Shown here: piece after piece, positions 27,418 through 36,091 of the stretch
How the letters are laid out: the number at the start of each line of letters is the position of its first letter
How positions within the stretch are numbered: the stretch's first letter is position 1
Source: Woeseia sp.
GTDB lineage: Bacteria; Pseudomonadota; Gammaproteobacteria; Steroidobacterales; Woeseiaceae
Assembly: GCA_021773015.1 (NCBI GenBank)
Contig: JAJFKW010000002.1
Coordinates: 124,001-188,000 of the forward strand
Direction: 5' to 3'
DNA length: 64,000 bases
Program-made: the position numbers and the translations under genes
Notes under the pieces: model-generated
What the model was told of the DNA's origin: nothing
Databases searched by the model: none
The model's input: only the letters and a program-made list of their open reading frames with translations

Positions 27418-27741
27418 AAGATTTTCCAATACGGTGTAAAGCAGCATCCGCGCCAACTAGCGATTTAGAATTGTCGTACGAAGGGCTTTCAGACAATTCT
27501 GATCTATCCCGACAATTGAAACCAGCCTGCAGTGAGCCGTACGCCGAAAATACAGCGGCAAAAAGTAGCCGAGTCTAAATTGCAGAAACTGGTGTCTGAC
27601 CCCAAGATTATTGCGCTGCTACAGATAATCAGATATTCCAATCCCGCTTAGAAGTGGTATCAGCACCGGTAATAAGCTGGCGCTACGGGCGGTCTCACTT
27701 AGGTATGACAGATGTAGCTAATCGCATGGGAATGGCTCGCA
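27418..27741. other. 324-bp gap with one motif copy
   Basis: Holds GGTGTCTGACCCC at 27591-27603, a member of the dispersed motif family. I see no gene, tRNA or clear terminator after the LamG protein gene. Confidence 0.45.
27591..27603 (+). repeat. dispersed motif, TCTGACCCC variant
   Basis: GGTGTCTGACCCC followed by AAGATTATT, between the LamG and DUF547 genes. Confidence 0.45.
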
Positions 27742-28644
27742 ATGAATCGAACGTGTATCAATAAATCGCGAGTTGCCCTATTGATAACAAGTTTGCTACT
27801 CGTATGTAGCGGTTGCACCATCATTACAGGCAAGAACGTCGTCGTGATCGAGGCTGACGAACCCGTGGATTTTCCTGAGACGGGTTTCTCGCATGCTTTA
27901 TTTGAAGATCTGTTGGAGACTTACGTCGATGTCGAGGGCAACGTTTCTTACGACGAATGGCATCAGTCGTCGGATGATATTGCAGCACTCAATTCCTACC
28001 TGGCCGCCGTTAGTCGTTATAGCCCCGATAATGCGCCAGGACGCTTCGAGTCAAGAAACGACGAACTGGCCTACTGGCTTTACAGCTACAACGCCTACGT
28101 CATCAAAAGTATTCTCCATCGGTGGCCGCTCGATAGCGTGAGAGACGTCAAGGCTCCACTGGAAATCGTAAAGGGCTTAGGGTTTTTCTATTCCCAGCGT
28201 TTCATATTTGGTGAACAGACCTACAGTCTCCATAATGTAGAAAACAAAAAAATTCGCGACCAATTTCAGGATGCGCGAATTCACTTCGTCCTCAATTGCG
28301 GTAGCTACAGTTGTCCAGTTCTGCGGCCCGAGCTTCCGACAGGTGCTGCGCTTGACCCGTTTCTCGCATCGGCCGCAGCGGAATTCGTGAGTGATGAGAA
28401 AAATGTTCAAATTAGCCACGAAGACAAGACCGTCACGCTCAACGAGATTTTTGACTGGTTCGAAAAAGACTTTCTTAACGATATGCGCCGGCGCGGTCTT
28501 CCGTCGAGCAATGGCCTAGTAGATTACGTCGCCAGTGTCGCGCCTGCAAAGCTGCGTGCCGAGCTAAGTCGCGCAAGCAATTACGAAGTCGCGTTCGCGG
28601 CGTACGACTGGTCGATCAACGATACACGCGAGCCTCACGAGTAA
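27742..28644 (+). CDS. DUF547 lipoprotein
   Basis: 300 residues. The signal peptide ends in lipobox VCSGC. The mature domain is DUF547: 'DELAYWLYSYNAYVIKSILH', 'RFIFGEQTYSLHNVENKKIR', 'IHFVLNCGSYSCPVLRPELP' and 'LNEIFDWFEKDF'. The paired Cys in 'NCGSYSCP' with the 'H.vE....R' helix is diagnostic; the fold has been compared with cysteine-dependent (transglutaminase/papain-like) enzymes, but no reaction is established. Being lipidated, it should face the periplasm. It stands alone. Confidence 0.9.
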   Translation: MNRTCINKSRVALLITSLLLVCSGCTIITGKNVVVIEADEPVDFPETGFSHALFEDLLETYVDVEGNVSYDEWHQSSDDIAALNSYLAAVSRYSPDNAPGRFESRNDELAYWLYSYNAYVIKSILHRWPLDSVRDVKAPLEIVKGLGFFYSQRFIFGEQTYSLHNVENKKIRDQFQDARIHFVLNCGSYSCPVLRPELPTGAALDPFLASAAAEFVSDEKNVQISHEDKTVTLNEIFDWFEKDFLNDMRRRGLPSSNGLVDYVASVAPAKLRAELSRASNYEVAFAAYDWSINDTREPHE

Positions 28645-28717
28645 CGGGTCGAATCCACGATTTCGTCATCTATGATCCCTTCGCGCGGCAAAATATTGCC
28701 GTAGAGTCTTCGCTCCG

Positions 28718-29218
28718 ATGTGGCGACAACGACATACGCGCTTCGCTTTTAATCCTTTGAAAAAAGGAACGAAGTGGAAAACATTGGATGACGTAGATTT
28801 GGTGGTCGTTGCGGCATTCGACGATCGAAAAAACCCACAGCAGATTCAGGTGTACAAGTTTGACGCAGCGGTCGTTCGAGATCGTTTCAACGCTGCGTAC
28901 GCCGCACGTACTAAGGCAAAACTACTACAGAAGGACAACTGTGGCATGTGGTTAAGCCTGGACACCATTAATCAGCATTCCCCTCGAAGTGTCGGAACCG
29001 GTCTTGCCGACGAATATCCGCCAATTGCGGTCTATTCAATCGACGAATTGATAGCCAAAAATGTTGACGCGCACGGGTTTCATGGAACTAGTGATTATGG
29101 TCGTTATCGAGCGCCATCATCGATCGCAGAGGTTGTGGATCGGGCACGGCAACAAATTTCAGCATTGGCCGGCGTGGATGCGAACGCGGTGAAGCTTGAA
29201 TTGAAAATTGAATATTAA
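28718..29218 (+). CDS. uncharacterised soluble protein
   Basis: 166 residues, no signal peptide or membrane helix. Visible features are 'KWKTLDDVDLVVVAAFDDRK', 'IQVYKFDAAVVRDRFNAAYA', 'MWLSLDTI' and 'GFHGTSDYGRYRAPSSIAEV'. The strand-helix order at the start ('vD.vvvA..dd......qvY.f....v...F...Y.A') looks like a small alpha/beta domain, possibly restriction-endonuclease-like or a polyketide-immunity-like fold, but I cannot name a family. Only a weak ribosome site precedes the ATG. Confidence 0.6.
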   Translation: MWRQRHTRFAFNPLKKGTKWKTLDDVDLVVVAAFDDRKNPQQIQVYKFDAAVVRDRFNAAYAARTKAKLLQKDNCGMWLSLDTINQHSPRSVGTGLADEYPPIAVYSIDELIAKNVDAHGFHGTSDYGRYRAPSSIAEVVDRARQQISALAGVDANAVKLELKIEY

Positions 29219-29390
29219 GTCGTCGACGATCGCTGCATAACAAGTCGTTCGATCAGCATCTAAAATCGGCGCTTGAACTCGAAACTTTACGCACAACGCT
29301 CTCGCCTTGGCGTATCATCATCGAAAGACCGATACTAGCAAACTTGGTATCATATACTAGTACGAACCAAGAGAGCTATCGGGGCGCACT

Positions 29391-30164
29391 ATGAGCCAGA
29401 CCCAGAACCTCCTGCAGTCATTAAAGAAATGTTTGCGCGCGCGCGGATTGACTTATCGCGATGTCGCTGTTGCGCTGGAAATTAGTGAGCCTAGCGTCAA
29501 ACGTATTTTCTCCGAACAAACATTTTCCTTGCAACGGTTGGAGGATGTTTGTCGATTTCTCGACTTAAGTTTTTACGACCTCGCGCGGATGACTCGACAC
29601 GATGGTGAAGAAGAGATTACGCAGCTTACGCTCCAGCAAGAGAGGGGCTTGGCGAACGACCCATTGGTGCTCACCTATTTCTACTTGCTGTTGACTGGTC
29701 GCACTCCCGCGAAAATTTCAAAAGAGTTCGGCCTAGATGCGCAACAACAAACATCAATGTTGGTTCGATTGAGCAAGTTGAAATTGGTGGAATTATTGTC
29801 GAACAACAATGGGCGATTATTAACAGGTCGTCGAATCGACTGGCGGCGTGACGGGCCAATTCGTAAGTTGTATCAACGCCAGGTTCAGAGCGCATTCATG
29901 GAATCGAAATTTGATGGCGGTGATGAAATGTTTCGGTTCGATACCGGTGAATTGTCTGCAGCTTCAGTGAGCGTATTGACAAAGAAGTTCGAAAAATTGT
30001 CGCAGGAGTTTGATGAGTTCGCCGAACTTGATATCAGCACACCTGCGGCCAAGAAAAAGGCCTATGGACTGATGCTGGGTTTTCGACCATGGACATTCTG
30101 GCAGATTCTCGAAAGCACAGCGAACGACATGGGCCTGAATGCTGAACGTAGTCAGGTGTACTAG
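29391..30164 (+). CDS. XRE-family helix-turn-helix regulator
   Basis: 257 residues. Residues ~8-62 are a Cro/C1-type HTH: 'LLQSLKKCLRARGLTYRDVA', 'VALEISEPSVKRIFSEQTFS', 'LQRLEDVCRFLDLSFYDLAR'. The remaining ~190 residues form a helical domain with a second winged-helix-like stretch ('LLTGRTPAKISKEFGLDAQQ') that may sense a signal or dimerise. Its stop codon overlaps the GTG start of the phospholipase-like gene by one base (TAGTG), so the two are co-translated. Autoregulation is plausible but no operator is recognisable. Confidence 0.82.
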   Translation: MSQTQNLLQSLKKCLRARGLTYRDVAVALEISEPSVKRIFSEQTFSLQRLEDVCRFLDLSFYDLARMTRHDGEEEITQLTLQQERGLANDPLVLTYFYLLLTGRTPAKISKEFGLDAQQQTSMLVRLSKLKLVELLSNNNGRLLTGRRIDWRRDGPIRKLYQRQVQSAFMESKFDGGDEMFRFDTGELSAASVSVLTKKFEKLSQEFDEFAELDISTPAAKKKAYGLMLGFRPWTFWQILESTANDMGLNAERSQVY

Positions 30165-30847
30165 TGGTGAAGGCCTTTTTCGTCGCGGCGTTTTTGCTTG
30201 TTTTGGCTGTCGCCTGCACACCGACGCACAATATCAAACCCTTGCCCAACTTCGTCAAGGTCGGACTGGCACCCGGCGACCGGGTAACTATAACGAAGCA
30301 CGACGGCGCGACGTACGAATTTGTCGTTACTGAAGTTCGCGGGGACATATTGATCAGTGGTGATGAAGAGTTTTTATTGCACGATATCGCGGCAATTCAG
30401 AAGCATGCTTGGGAAAGGCCAGAGTCGCCGTGCGGAGGCGAGAAACCACTGGGTTGTTCTGTGCCTATTCTCGTCAGCTTGGCGAGCGATACCCATAGTC
30501 ACTACGGCGACAAATTTTACGAGGCGTGCGCTCAACATGACTACTGCTATCGCCATGGGTTCGCCAGCTACGGGCTGGACAGGAACAGTTGTGATGACGC
30601 GTTCCTGAAAGACATGCAGAATAGTTGCCCGCACAAGGCACGAGGTACGCTTGGCGGTCTTTTCGAGGCTCTCGACAGCTCCATGGAATCACGCCAGAGT
30701 TGCCTCACAGCTGCGAATGATTTTTATGCGGCTGTGCGTCGATACGGCGAGGATAAGTTTGAGACAAACAACAGTACCTACTGTGAATTTGACGGGCCGC
30801 CAGTCCGCGGGGCCAAATCGGCAAACGGGACGTTTAAGATGAATTAG
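30164..30847 (+). CDS. phospholipase A2-like exported lipoprotein
   Basis: 227 residues. The N-terminus (AFLLVLAVACTP) looks like a lipoprotein signal with the anchor Cys at 18. Residues ~35-80 form a small strand-rich module ('GDRVTITKHDGATYEFVVTE'). Then comes the PLA2 core: C122-A-Q-H125-D126-Y-C128 in 'YEACAQHDYCYRHG', the His-Asp pair of prokaryotic secretory phospholipase A2 enzymes, with further Cys ('SCDDAFLKDMQNSC') for disulfides. A calcium-loop-like 'CGGEKPLGCSVP' lies upstream. Phospholipase A2 activity on membrane lipids is therefore likely but unproven. GTG start, one-base overlap with the XRE gene. Confidence 0.82.
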   Translation: MVKAFFVAAFLLVLAVACTPTHNIKPLPNFVKVGLAPGDRVTITKHDGATYEFVVTEVRGDILISGDEEFLLHDIAAIQKHAWERPESPCGGEKPLGCSVPILVSLASDTHSHYGDKFYEACAQHDYCYRHGFASYGLDRNSCDDAFLKDMQNSCPHKARGTLGGLFEALDSSMESRQSCLTAANDFYAAVRRYGEDKFETNNSTYCEFDGPPVRGAKSANGTFKMN

Positions 30848-30959
30848 TCCTAAATAGTGTAATTCACTAGTATCGCATTTCGATACGAATGCTATTGATA
30901 TTGAAAAGTGGAGAAATTGATTTACGCTGTGCTCTGAATCAGTTTTAGGAGCATTGTCC

Positions 30960-31322
30960 ATGAATATTCGAATCCCGTTATTCTTGTTTATTCCAATATT
31001 AGTAATCAGCTGTGCGGCCGCACCATTGCAGGCGACTGGTGCCGGCAACGTTCTAGTCACGCGAAATGCACCAGCGCAAGGGTGTATGTTTGTCGGCGAA
31101 GTGCTCGGCAGTCAGGGGAATTTCTGGACTGCTGAATTTACCAGCGACGAGGATCTGATTCGTGGCGCAAGAAATCGTATGCGCGACAAAGCATTCGATC
31201 TTGGAGCAAATTTCGTACAGATCGAGCTAGAAAATCAAAGTCATAACACAACACATGATTCTTTAGGCGGCGTCTACAGCTCGGTCGTTGTCGGCAATGC
31301 CTACGAATGCCCCGAACTCTAG
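30960..31322 (+). CDS. DUF4156 lipoprotein
   Basis: 120 residues. The signal peptide ends in lipobox LVISC (cut before CAAAP). The mature part matches the DUF4156 pattern: a strand 'GCMFVGEVLGSQGNFW' and 'ARNRMRDKAFDLGANFVQIE', where the 'A.NrlrN.Aa.lGAnfV' helix is characteristic. ATG 30960 has AGGAG eight bases upstream. Such lipoproteins sit in the periplasm or outer membrane; function unknown. Confidence 0.82.
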   Translation: MNIRIPLFLFIPILVISCAAAPLQATGAGNVLVTRNAPAQGCMFVGEVLGSQGNFWTAEFTSDEDLIRGARNRMRDKAFDLGANFVQIELENQSHNTTHDSLGGVYSSVVVGNAYECPEL

Positions 31323-31612
31323 GGACGTGAGGCTCGTTTGCGTTCTTCGCTACTTTCCCTATGCACGCCAACGGAAGAGTGGAAGATGCTCGCAACTAAC
31401 TTTCACAGTTCTCGGCTCAATCTCTATCGAACACGCTGCGTTTTTGATCATGCACTTTGGAAGTGCATTGCGCTAGTCGAATAATGTCGAGGGGCTTCGA
31501 TAGTTGTAATATCGCAAAGGACTGGCGTCATTTTTTCGTTCGGACATCACATGCTTTACCAGGATGTTATTCTTAATCCTCTAAAACTAATAAAAGTCGG
31601 GCTCGCGAGCGT

Positions 31613-31960
31613 ATGAGTGAATTCGTTGAACACCTCAAAGAAATTTTTAGTGGCTTTGGAGACATTCGTTCACGACGAATGTTCGGTGGTTTTGGATTGT
31701 TCCACAATGACTTGATGGTTGGTTTGATTGCCGACGACGTTTTGTATCTGAAGGCCGACGATGTATCAGCCAAATCATTTACCGACAAAGGTCTAACGGC
31801 ATTTGAGTACGTCAAGAACGGAAAACCTATGCGAATGTCATACATCTTGGCGCCCGAGGAAATATTTGACGACCCAGAGGAGGCCGAACGGTGGGTTTCA
31901 CTAGCGTATGAGGCTGCCATTCGTTCCAAGAAGCCAAAACGAACCAAGAAAACAAAATGA
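31613..31960 (+). CDS. TfoX/Sxy N-terminal domain protein
   Basis: 115 residues covering only the TfoX N-terminal domain: 'FVEHLKEIFSGFGDIRSRRM', 'FGGFGLFHNDLMVGLIADDV', 'LYLKADDVSAKSF', 'EYVKNGKPMRMSYILAPEEI'. The C-terminal TfoX domain, present in true competence regulators, is absent, and the tail is basic (KKPKRTKKTK). Stand-alone N-domain proteins are common and mostly uncharacterised. The next gene follows after 33 bases. Confidence 0.88.
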   Translation: MSEFVEHLKEIFSGFGDIRSRRMFGGFGLFHNDLMVGLIADDVLYLKADDVSAKSFTDKGLTAFEYVKNGKPMRMSYILAPEEIFDDPEEAERWVSLAYEAAIRSKKPKRTKKTK

Positions 31961-31993
31961 TGGCTTGGCAAAACTCCGGGTAGCCGTCTAGGT

Positions 31994-32362
31994 ATGGAGA
32001 CTCCACAATTGCATAAATCTGCTAAGCAACCAAACGATCTTGAAGAGTTCTTCGTTGAACGGACCAACGCCGGCGATGTTGACGGGCTCGTTGCGCTTTA
32101 TGAACCGAACGGCATCATAGCCTATGGCGACGGCAAGACTGCGGTCGGTAAAAAGCAAATACGAGAATTTTTCGTCAATTTTCTAGTAGACCGGCCACGA
32201 CTCAACCCGAGCAACCAGGCGGCGCCACTGTGTAGCGGCGATCTCGCGCTTACATCGTCCCGGCTCAGCAATAAAGACATCACCGCAGAAGTCGCGAGAC
32301 GTCAGCCAGACGGTACTTGGTTATGGGTCGTGGATCAGTTTGCACTCGGAAAGTACAAATAG
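31994..32362 (+). CDS. SnoaL/NTF2-like (DUF4440-type) protein
   Basis: 122 residues with the cone-shaped NTF2-like pattern: 'EEFFVERTNAGDVDGLVALY', 'EPNGIIAYGDGKTAVGKKQI', 'LCSGDLALTSSRLS', 'VARRQPDGTWLWVVDQF'. The 'G..W....D.f' ending is standard for DUF4440/SnoaL-like members, which range from isomerases to ligand-binding proteins. No signal peptide. It may share a transcript with the TfoX-like gene 33 bases upstream. Confidence 0.82.
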   Translation: METPQLHKSAKQPNDLEEFFVERTNAGDVDGLVALYEPNGIIAYGDGKTAVGKKQIREFFVNFLVDRPRLNPSNQAAPLCSGDLALTSSRLSNKDITAEVARRQPDGTWLWVVDQFALGKYK

Positions 32363-32437
32363 CGAATAACGGTCAGGTTGGTTTCGACAAATTAATTGAC
32401 TTGAATCTGAAACGCTGCTTGGTCGACCGTTGCAATC

Positions 32438-32959
32438 TTAGAACCCGCTATTGCCCTGCAACCACTCGAGTTCCTCGGTGCTGGAAGTGCGCCCAAGTAT
32501 CGCATTGCGGTGCGGATAGCGGCCAAAGCGGTCTATAATTTCCTTGTGTTTTAGCTCATACGACAAATTCGATGTTCCCTCAAACAAAATAACCGCTTGT
32601 TCGTGGACCTTTGGTGATTCACTGTGCATGTAAGGCATATAGAGAAATCCGCAGCGCGAGTTTTCGATCCTTTTATCGTCGCCAACGCGCACAGCTTCTT
32701 GTGCTAGTGCAAGAGCAAGCGGGTCCGAGGCAAATGCGGCGGGCGTCCCTCGAAACATGTTTCGGCTAAACTGATCCAATACAATTATTTCAGCTAAGCG
32801 ACCGTCCGGTACATCCCGCCAGTTCGCCGTCTCCCCAGCGGTGATCTGACGATGCGTATCTTCGAACTGATCCGTTATTTTGCGGTCAAGTTCATCAGAC
32901 TTACGAAACCAATCTAAAGGATCGAGTTGCTTAAACCAAAAATCGAGAACGTGTTCCAA
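32438..32959 (-). CDS. DUF924 family protein
   Basis: 173 residues, soluble and helical. Diagnostic blocks are 'VLDFWFKQLDPLDWFRKSDE', 'EIIVLDQFSRNMFRGTPAAF', 'FLYMPYMHSESPKVHEQAVI' and 'FGRYPHRNAILGRTSSTEEL'. The family is widespread in proteobacteria and has a TPR-like fold prediction, but no assigned activity. Complete in length for the family. It stands alone on this strand. Confidence 0.9.
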   Translation of the reverse strand: MEHVLDFWFKQLDPLDWFRKSDELDRKITDQFEDTHRQITAGETANWRDVPDGRLAEIIVLDQFSRNMFRGTPAAFASDPLALALAQEAVRVGDDKRIENSRCGFLYMPYMHSESPKVHEQAVILFEGTSNLSYELKHKEIIDRFGRYPHRNAILGRTSSTEELEWLQGNSGF

Positions 32960-33289
32960 AATCTTTTCCCATTCAAATCAGTGCATATCATACGACATTG
33001 GCCTACGTGCTTGATGCCGCGCTGGCCATTTACCGCTCTGTCCGCAGGATTAACCTTGGTCTCAAAAGCGCCATTTCAACTCGTGCTGCCAACACTGGCG
33101 GTACCATACGGTAAACAACAATAATACGGAATGTGGCAACGTCTAAGCTGTTTTCGCGATCGTTTTTGCTGGACAATAGAAATGTCAGAGATGATAGTGC
33201 ACGCATGATGCAATAATTGTGAGGCATCGGTTTGAGATCACGCGTTTCGTCATGCTCGCTGCTGAGATTGATGGATTGAGACCTAGTTA
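32960..33289. other. 330-bp gap without a supported gene
   Basis: Between the DUF924 gene start and a small lipoprotein gene, so it should carry two divergent promoters. Short open frames here show no family features. Confidence 0.45.
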
Positions 33290-33622
33290 ATGAGAAAAAT
33301 ATTAGCGATTGTTGGTGTATTCCTGATTCTCGCAGCCTGCGCAAAGCCATTGCCGGAAGACAAGCTCCGCTATGTTGGCTACTGGGAAAGCAAAGAAATG
33401 GGCCTACTGATCCTGGCCGATGGCTCTGTAGCCTATGAGCGAATCCAAAAAGGTGTATCGACCTCCATTACTGGCCCGCTAAAGGCGTTCGATGGTGACA
33501 ATTTCGTGGTGGGTCTGTTGTTCATGACGACAACGTTTGAAGTATCTTCACCACCTGAAGAAGTTGACGGCGAATGGTATATGACCGTGGACGGCGTGAG
33601 GCTTACCAGAACCAAGGAATAG
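33290..33622 (+). CDS. small lipoprotein of unknown function
   Basis: 110 residues. The signal peptide ends in lipobox LAAC (cut before CAKPL). The mature part is strand-rich ('RYVGYWESKEMGLLILADGS', 'MTTTFEVSSPPEEVDGEWYM') and resembles the lipocalin-like small lipoproteins that begin 'G.W....m.l.i..dG...y'. The family is unassigned. It converges with chrA, 34 bases apart at their ends. Confidence 0.8.
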   Translation: MRKILAIVGVFLILAACAKPLPEDKLRYVGYWESKEMGLLILADGSVAYERIQKGVSTSITGPLKAFDGDNFVVGLLFMTTTFEVSSPPEEVDGEWYMTVDGVRLTRTKE

Positions 33623-33656
33623 GCGATCGGAGCGAATAACCCGAAAGGCCATTGCG

Positions 33657-34958
33657 TTACGGCTGCACAAATGCGAGTGCAACACCGATTGAACCCGTTA
33701 CCGCTAGTGTTGTAAGAACTGAGGAACGTAATCCAAAAATTAGCACCGCAGCGACTGCAGCGATCAGCAATGCTTGAACATTGATCGACATCGCGACCGG
33801 AACTTCAATTGCTGCGCCAGCAAATTCCGCTACGGTAATTTTGGAAAAAAGTGCATGCGTGGAAAACCACGCGGCCAAGCTTGCGATGACGCCGACGACT
33901 GCGGCTGTCACTCCCGAGAGTGCGCCGGCCAAAAGTCGATTACTTCGTAGGCGTTCGACGTACGGTGCACCGACAAAAATCCACAAAAAGCACGGCACAA
34001 ACGTTACCCAAGTTGTTAGCACGGCACCGAGAAGTGCTGCCAAATTTGGTGATAAGATTCCGGGATCCCGATACGCGGCTACGAAACCGACAAACTGCGT
34101 CACCATGATTAGCGGTCCCGGTGTGGTCTCGGCCATCGCCAACCCGTCAATCATTTCGCCCGGGGCGAGCCATGCAAAGGTGCCTACCGCTTCCTGACTT
34201 ACATAGGCCAAAACAGCGTATGCTCCGCCAAACGTAACGACTGCCATCTTGCTGAAGAAGACGCCAATATTCGCAAACACATTGTCCGGTCCGAGAAAAG
34301 CAACCAATAATGTCGTTGGTACCAGCCACAGAACGCCAACAACTACTATGCAGCGTAAAGCGTATGCAACACTGCCACCACTTTCGGTTGCGGCGTTTTC
34401 GGTAACTTGTTCAGTCGACTCCGCGGCCGACAAAAATGAAGCAATAGTGCCGAATAACGCCGCAACCAAGATGACATACGGAAATTGAATGTTCCAAACA
34501 AACATGGCTAGAAATGCCAACACGGCTAACAATAGCGGAATCGCCGAATTTAGCGTTCGCCGACCGATACGGCTTAGCGCCTGAATGACGATCACAATGA
34601 CTGCTGACTTTAATCCTACAAACAGGCCTTGAACAATGACAGTTGAACCAGCGGTTACGTATAGATAGCTTAAGCCGAGAATGACAATGAAGCCCGGTAC
34701 TATGAATAGGATACCCGCCACCAATCCACCTCGAATTCGATGCAGTAACCAGCCAACGTAAGTTGCGAGTTGTTGTGCTTCAGGACCGGGCAGCAACATG
34801 CAAAAATTGAGGGCGTGCAGAAATTGCTTCTCGCTTATCCAGGCTTTTTCGTCTACCAGAATTCGGTGCATCAGTGCGATCTGACCAGCCGGGCCGCCAA
34901 AACTGAGCAGGCCGATTTTTGCCCAAACCCATGCGGCTTCCCGAATAGAAACGTTCAC
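33657..34958 (-). CDS. chrA: chromate transporter ChrA
   Basis: 433 residues, the usual length of the two-domain (long-chain) CHR family. Both halves start with the CHR signature: 'AKIGLLSFGGPAGQIALMHR' near residue 13 and 'FFSKMAVVTFGGAYAVLAYV' near residue 235, and the 'PGPEAQQLATYVGWLL' and 'TTPGPLIMVTQFVGFVAAYR' elements follow. About ten to twelve membrane segments. ChrA exports chromate from the cytoplasm to the periplasm. It starts with GTG and overlaps the chrB stop by four bases (GTGA), so the pair is co-translated. Confidence 0.93.
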   Translation of the reverse strand: MNVSIREAAWVWAKIGLLSFGGPAGQIALMHRILVDEKAWISEKQFLHALNFCMLLPGPEAQQLATYVGWLLHRIRGGLVAGILFIVPGFIVILGLSYLYVTAGSTVIVQGLFVGLKSAVIVIVIQALSRIGRRTLNSAIPLLLAVLAFLAMFVWNIQFPYVILVAALFGTIASFLSAAESTEQVTENAATESGGSVAYALRCIVVVGVLWLVPTTLLVAFLGPDNVFANIGVFFSKMAVVTFGGAYAVLAYVSQEAVGTFAWLAPGEMIDGLAMAETTPGPLIMVTQFVGFVAAYRDPGILSPNLAALLGAVLTTWVTFVPCFLWIFVGAPYVERLRSNRLLAGALSGVTAAVVGVIASLAAWFSTHALFSKITVAEFAGAAIEVPVAMSINVQALLIAAVAAVLIFGLRSSVLTTLAVTGSIGVALAFVQP

Positions 34959-35941
34959 CGCTGAGATATTTCAAAAAACCGGTACAAATTATCGAACAAG
35001 ACGCCGGCGGAATTAATTCGCTCGTTGTCGTCATCGACACTGGCGAATAGTCCGGCAAGCATATTTTCCATGCCTATCGTTTCGGCGCGGTCAAACTTTT
35101 CGTCCTTAAGGTCTATATCGTGAACTATCTCGGCGATGGATTGCAACGCAACATCGTTCTCTCTTGCCAAACGTGCGAGCACCTCGAATGTGCAGCGGTC
35201 ACCCTCGTGAGTGAACTCTGCTTCAAACATGTCGAAACGAATTTCGTCTTTCTCTGGCTCGTATCCCTTTCCTTCGACGAATTTGAATTTCGCGCGTGAA
35301 TCGATCCAGCGGCGTATCAGCCAGGCGCTTGCAACCCGATCGACTTTAACACCGCGTCTGGTAACCCAAGTACATTCGCTGAGATTTTGTAAGGAGCCAT
35401 CGAGTGTGGATTTTTCCGTCCGCTGATCATCACCACCAGCATCCGACAGCCGTTCAATTAGTGTGCGCAATTCATTCTCCGCGGCGTCATGGTTGTCCGC
35501 GCCAAAAAAGTCAATAGACTCGATTTCTGCAATTCTTTTTCTCACACGCTTTACTGCGTTACGCGTTTCGTTATATCTACTGTCGACGCCGTCGTCGGTG
35601 TTCCGGGGTAGAGACTCGATAAGCGCTTTGATGTCATCCCGTACTGCCAGATAGTCGCTTTCGCGCGAGTCGCGAAATAGGTTGCGAAGTTGCTGATCAT
35701 TCATTCCATCGACGACTTGCGACTCAAATATCACACCGTCTGCTCCGCTTCCCTTGAGCTCGGCGAGCAGCCACTCAAAGTCCTCTTGCGACTGGTCATT
35801 TGCCGGTAATACATAAACAGAATTCTTAATCGCGACGGCTCCGATACGCTGCAACCGCCGCCACACTTTGACACGTCGTGAATCGGGTCCCTTCGGAAAC
35901 TGGTAAACCAATACCAGCCAGAATGTTGATGTATCACTCAC
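34955..35941 (-). CDS. chrB: ChrB-type chromate resistance protein
   Basis: 328 residues with the two parts of ChrB. The N-terminal 'FWLVLVYQFPKGPDSRRVKV', 'WRRLQRIGAVAIKNSVYVLP' is a winged-helix-like domain. The C-terminal part has 'CTWVTRRGVKVDRVASAWLI', 'RRWIDSRAKFKFVEGKGYEP' and 'FDMFEAEFTHEGDRCTFEVL'. In Cupriavidus and Ochrobactrum, ChrB is a chromate-responsive regulator of chrA; the W-x-T-R...DR..SAWLI block may bind metal. It is the first gene of the chrBA unit and is divergent from an ornithine-cyclodeaminase-family gene across ~150 bp. Confidence 0.92.
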   Translation of the reverse strand: MSDTSTFWLVLVYQFPKGPDSRRVKVWRRLQRIGAVAIKNSVYVLPANDQSQEDFEWLLAELKGSGADGVIFESQVVDGMNDQQLRNLFRDSRESDYLAVRDDIKALIESLPRNTDDGVDSRYNETRNAVKRVRKRIAEIESIDFFGADNHDAAENELRTLIERLSDAGGDDQRTEKSTLDGSLQNLSECTWVTRRGVKVDRVASAWLIRRWIDSRAKFKFVEGKGYEPEKDEIRFDMFEAEFTHEGDRCTFEVLARLARENDVALQSIAEIVHDIDLKDEKFDRAETIGMENMLAGLFASVDDDNERINSAGVLFDNLYRFFEISQR

Positions 35942-36091
35942 CGCTGCGCGTCCTAGTTGGTTTCGCTGGCTCTAGCATTCGCTTTATTTGCTCTTTGAGG
36001 CAATCGCATATTGAAGTTGTTACAAGCGTATTTTACATGTTACAGTTGTTTCAAATTCAACTCAAGCCACAATTCGGGAGTCGTTGGCGCA

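Noticed and set aside
28718-29218. Possible nuclease or immunity protein at this orphan gene
   Set aside because: The alpha/beta impression rests on a weak strand-helix pattern with no catalytic residues I can name.
30831-30842. GACGTTTAAGATG string resembling the operator half-site
   Set aside because: It is within the PLA2-like coding end and is not palindromic.
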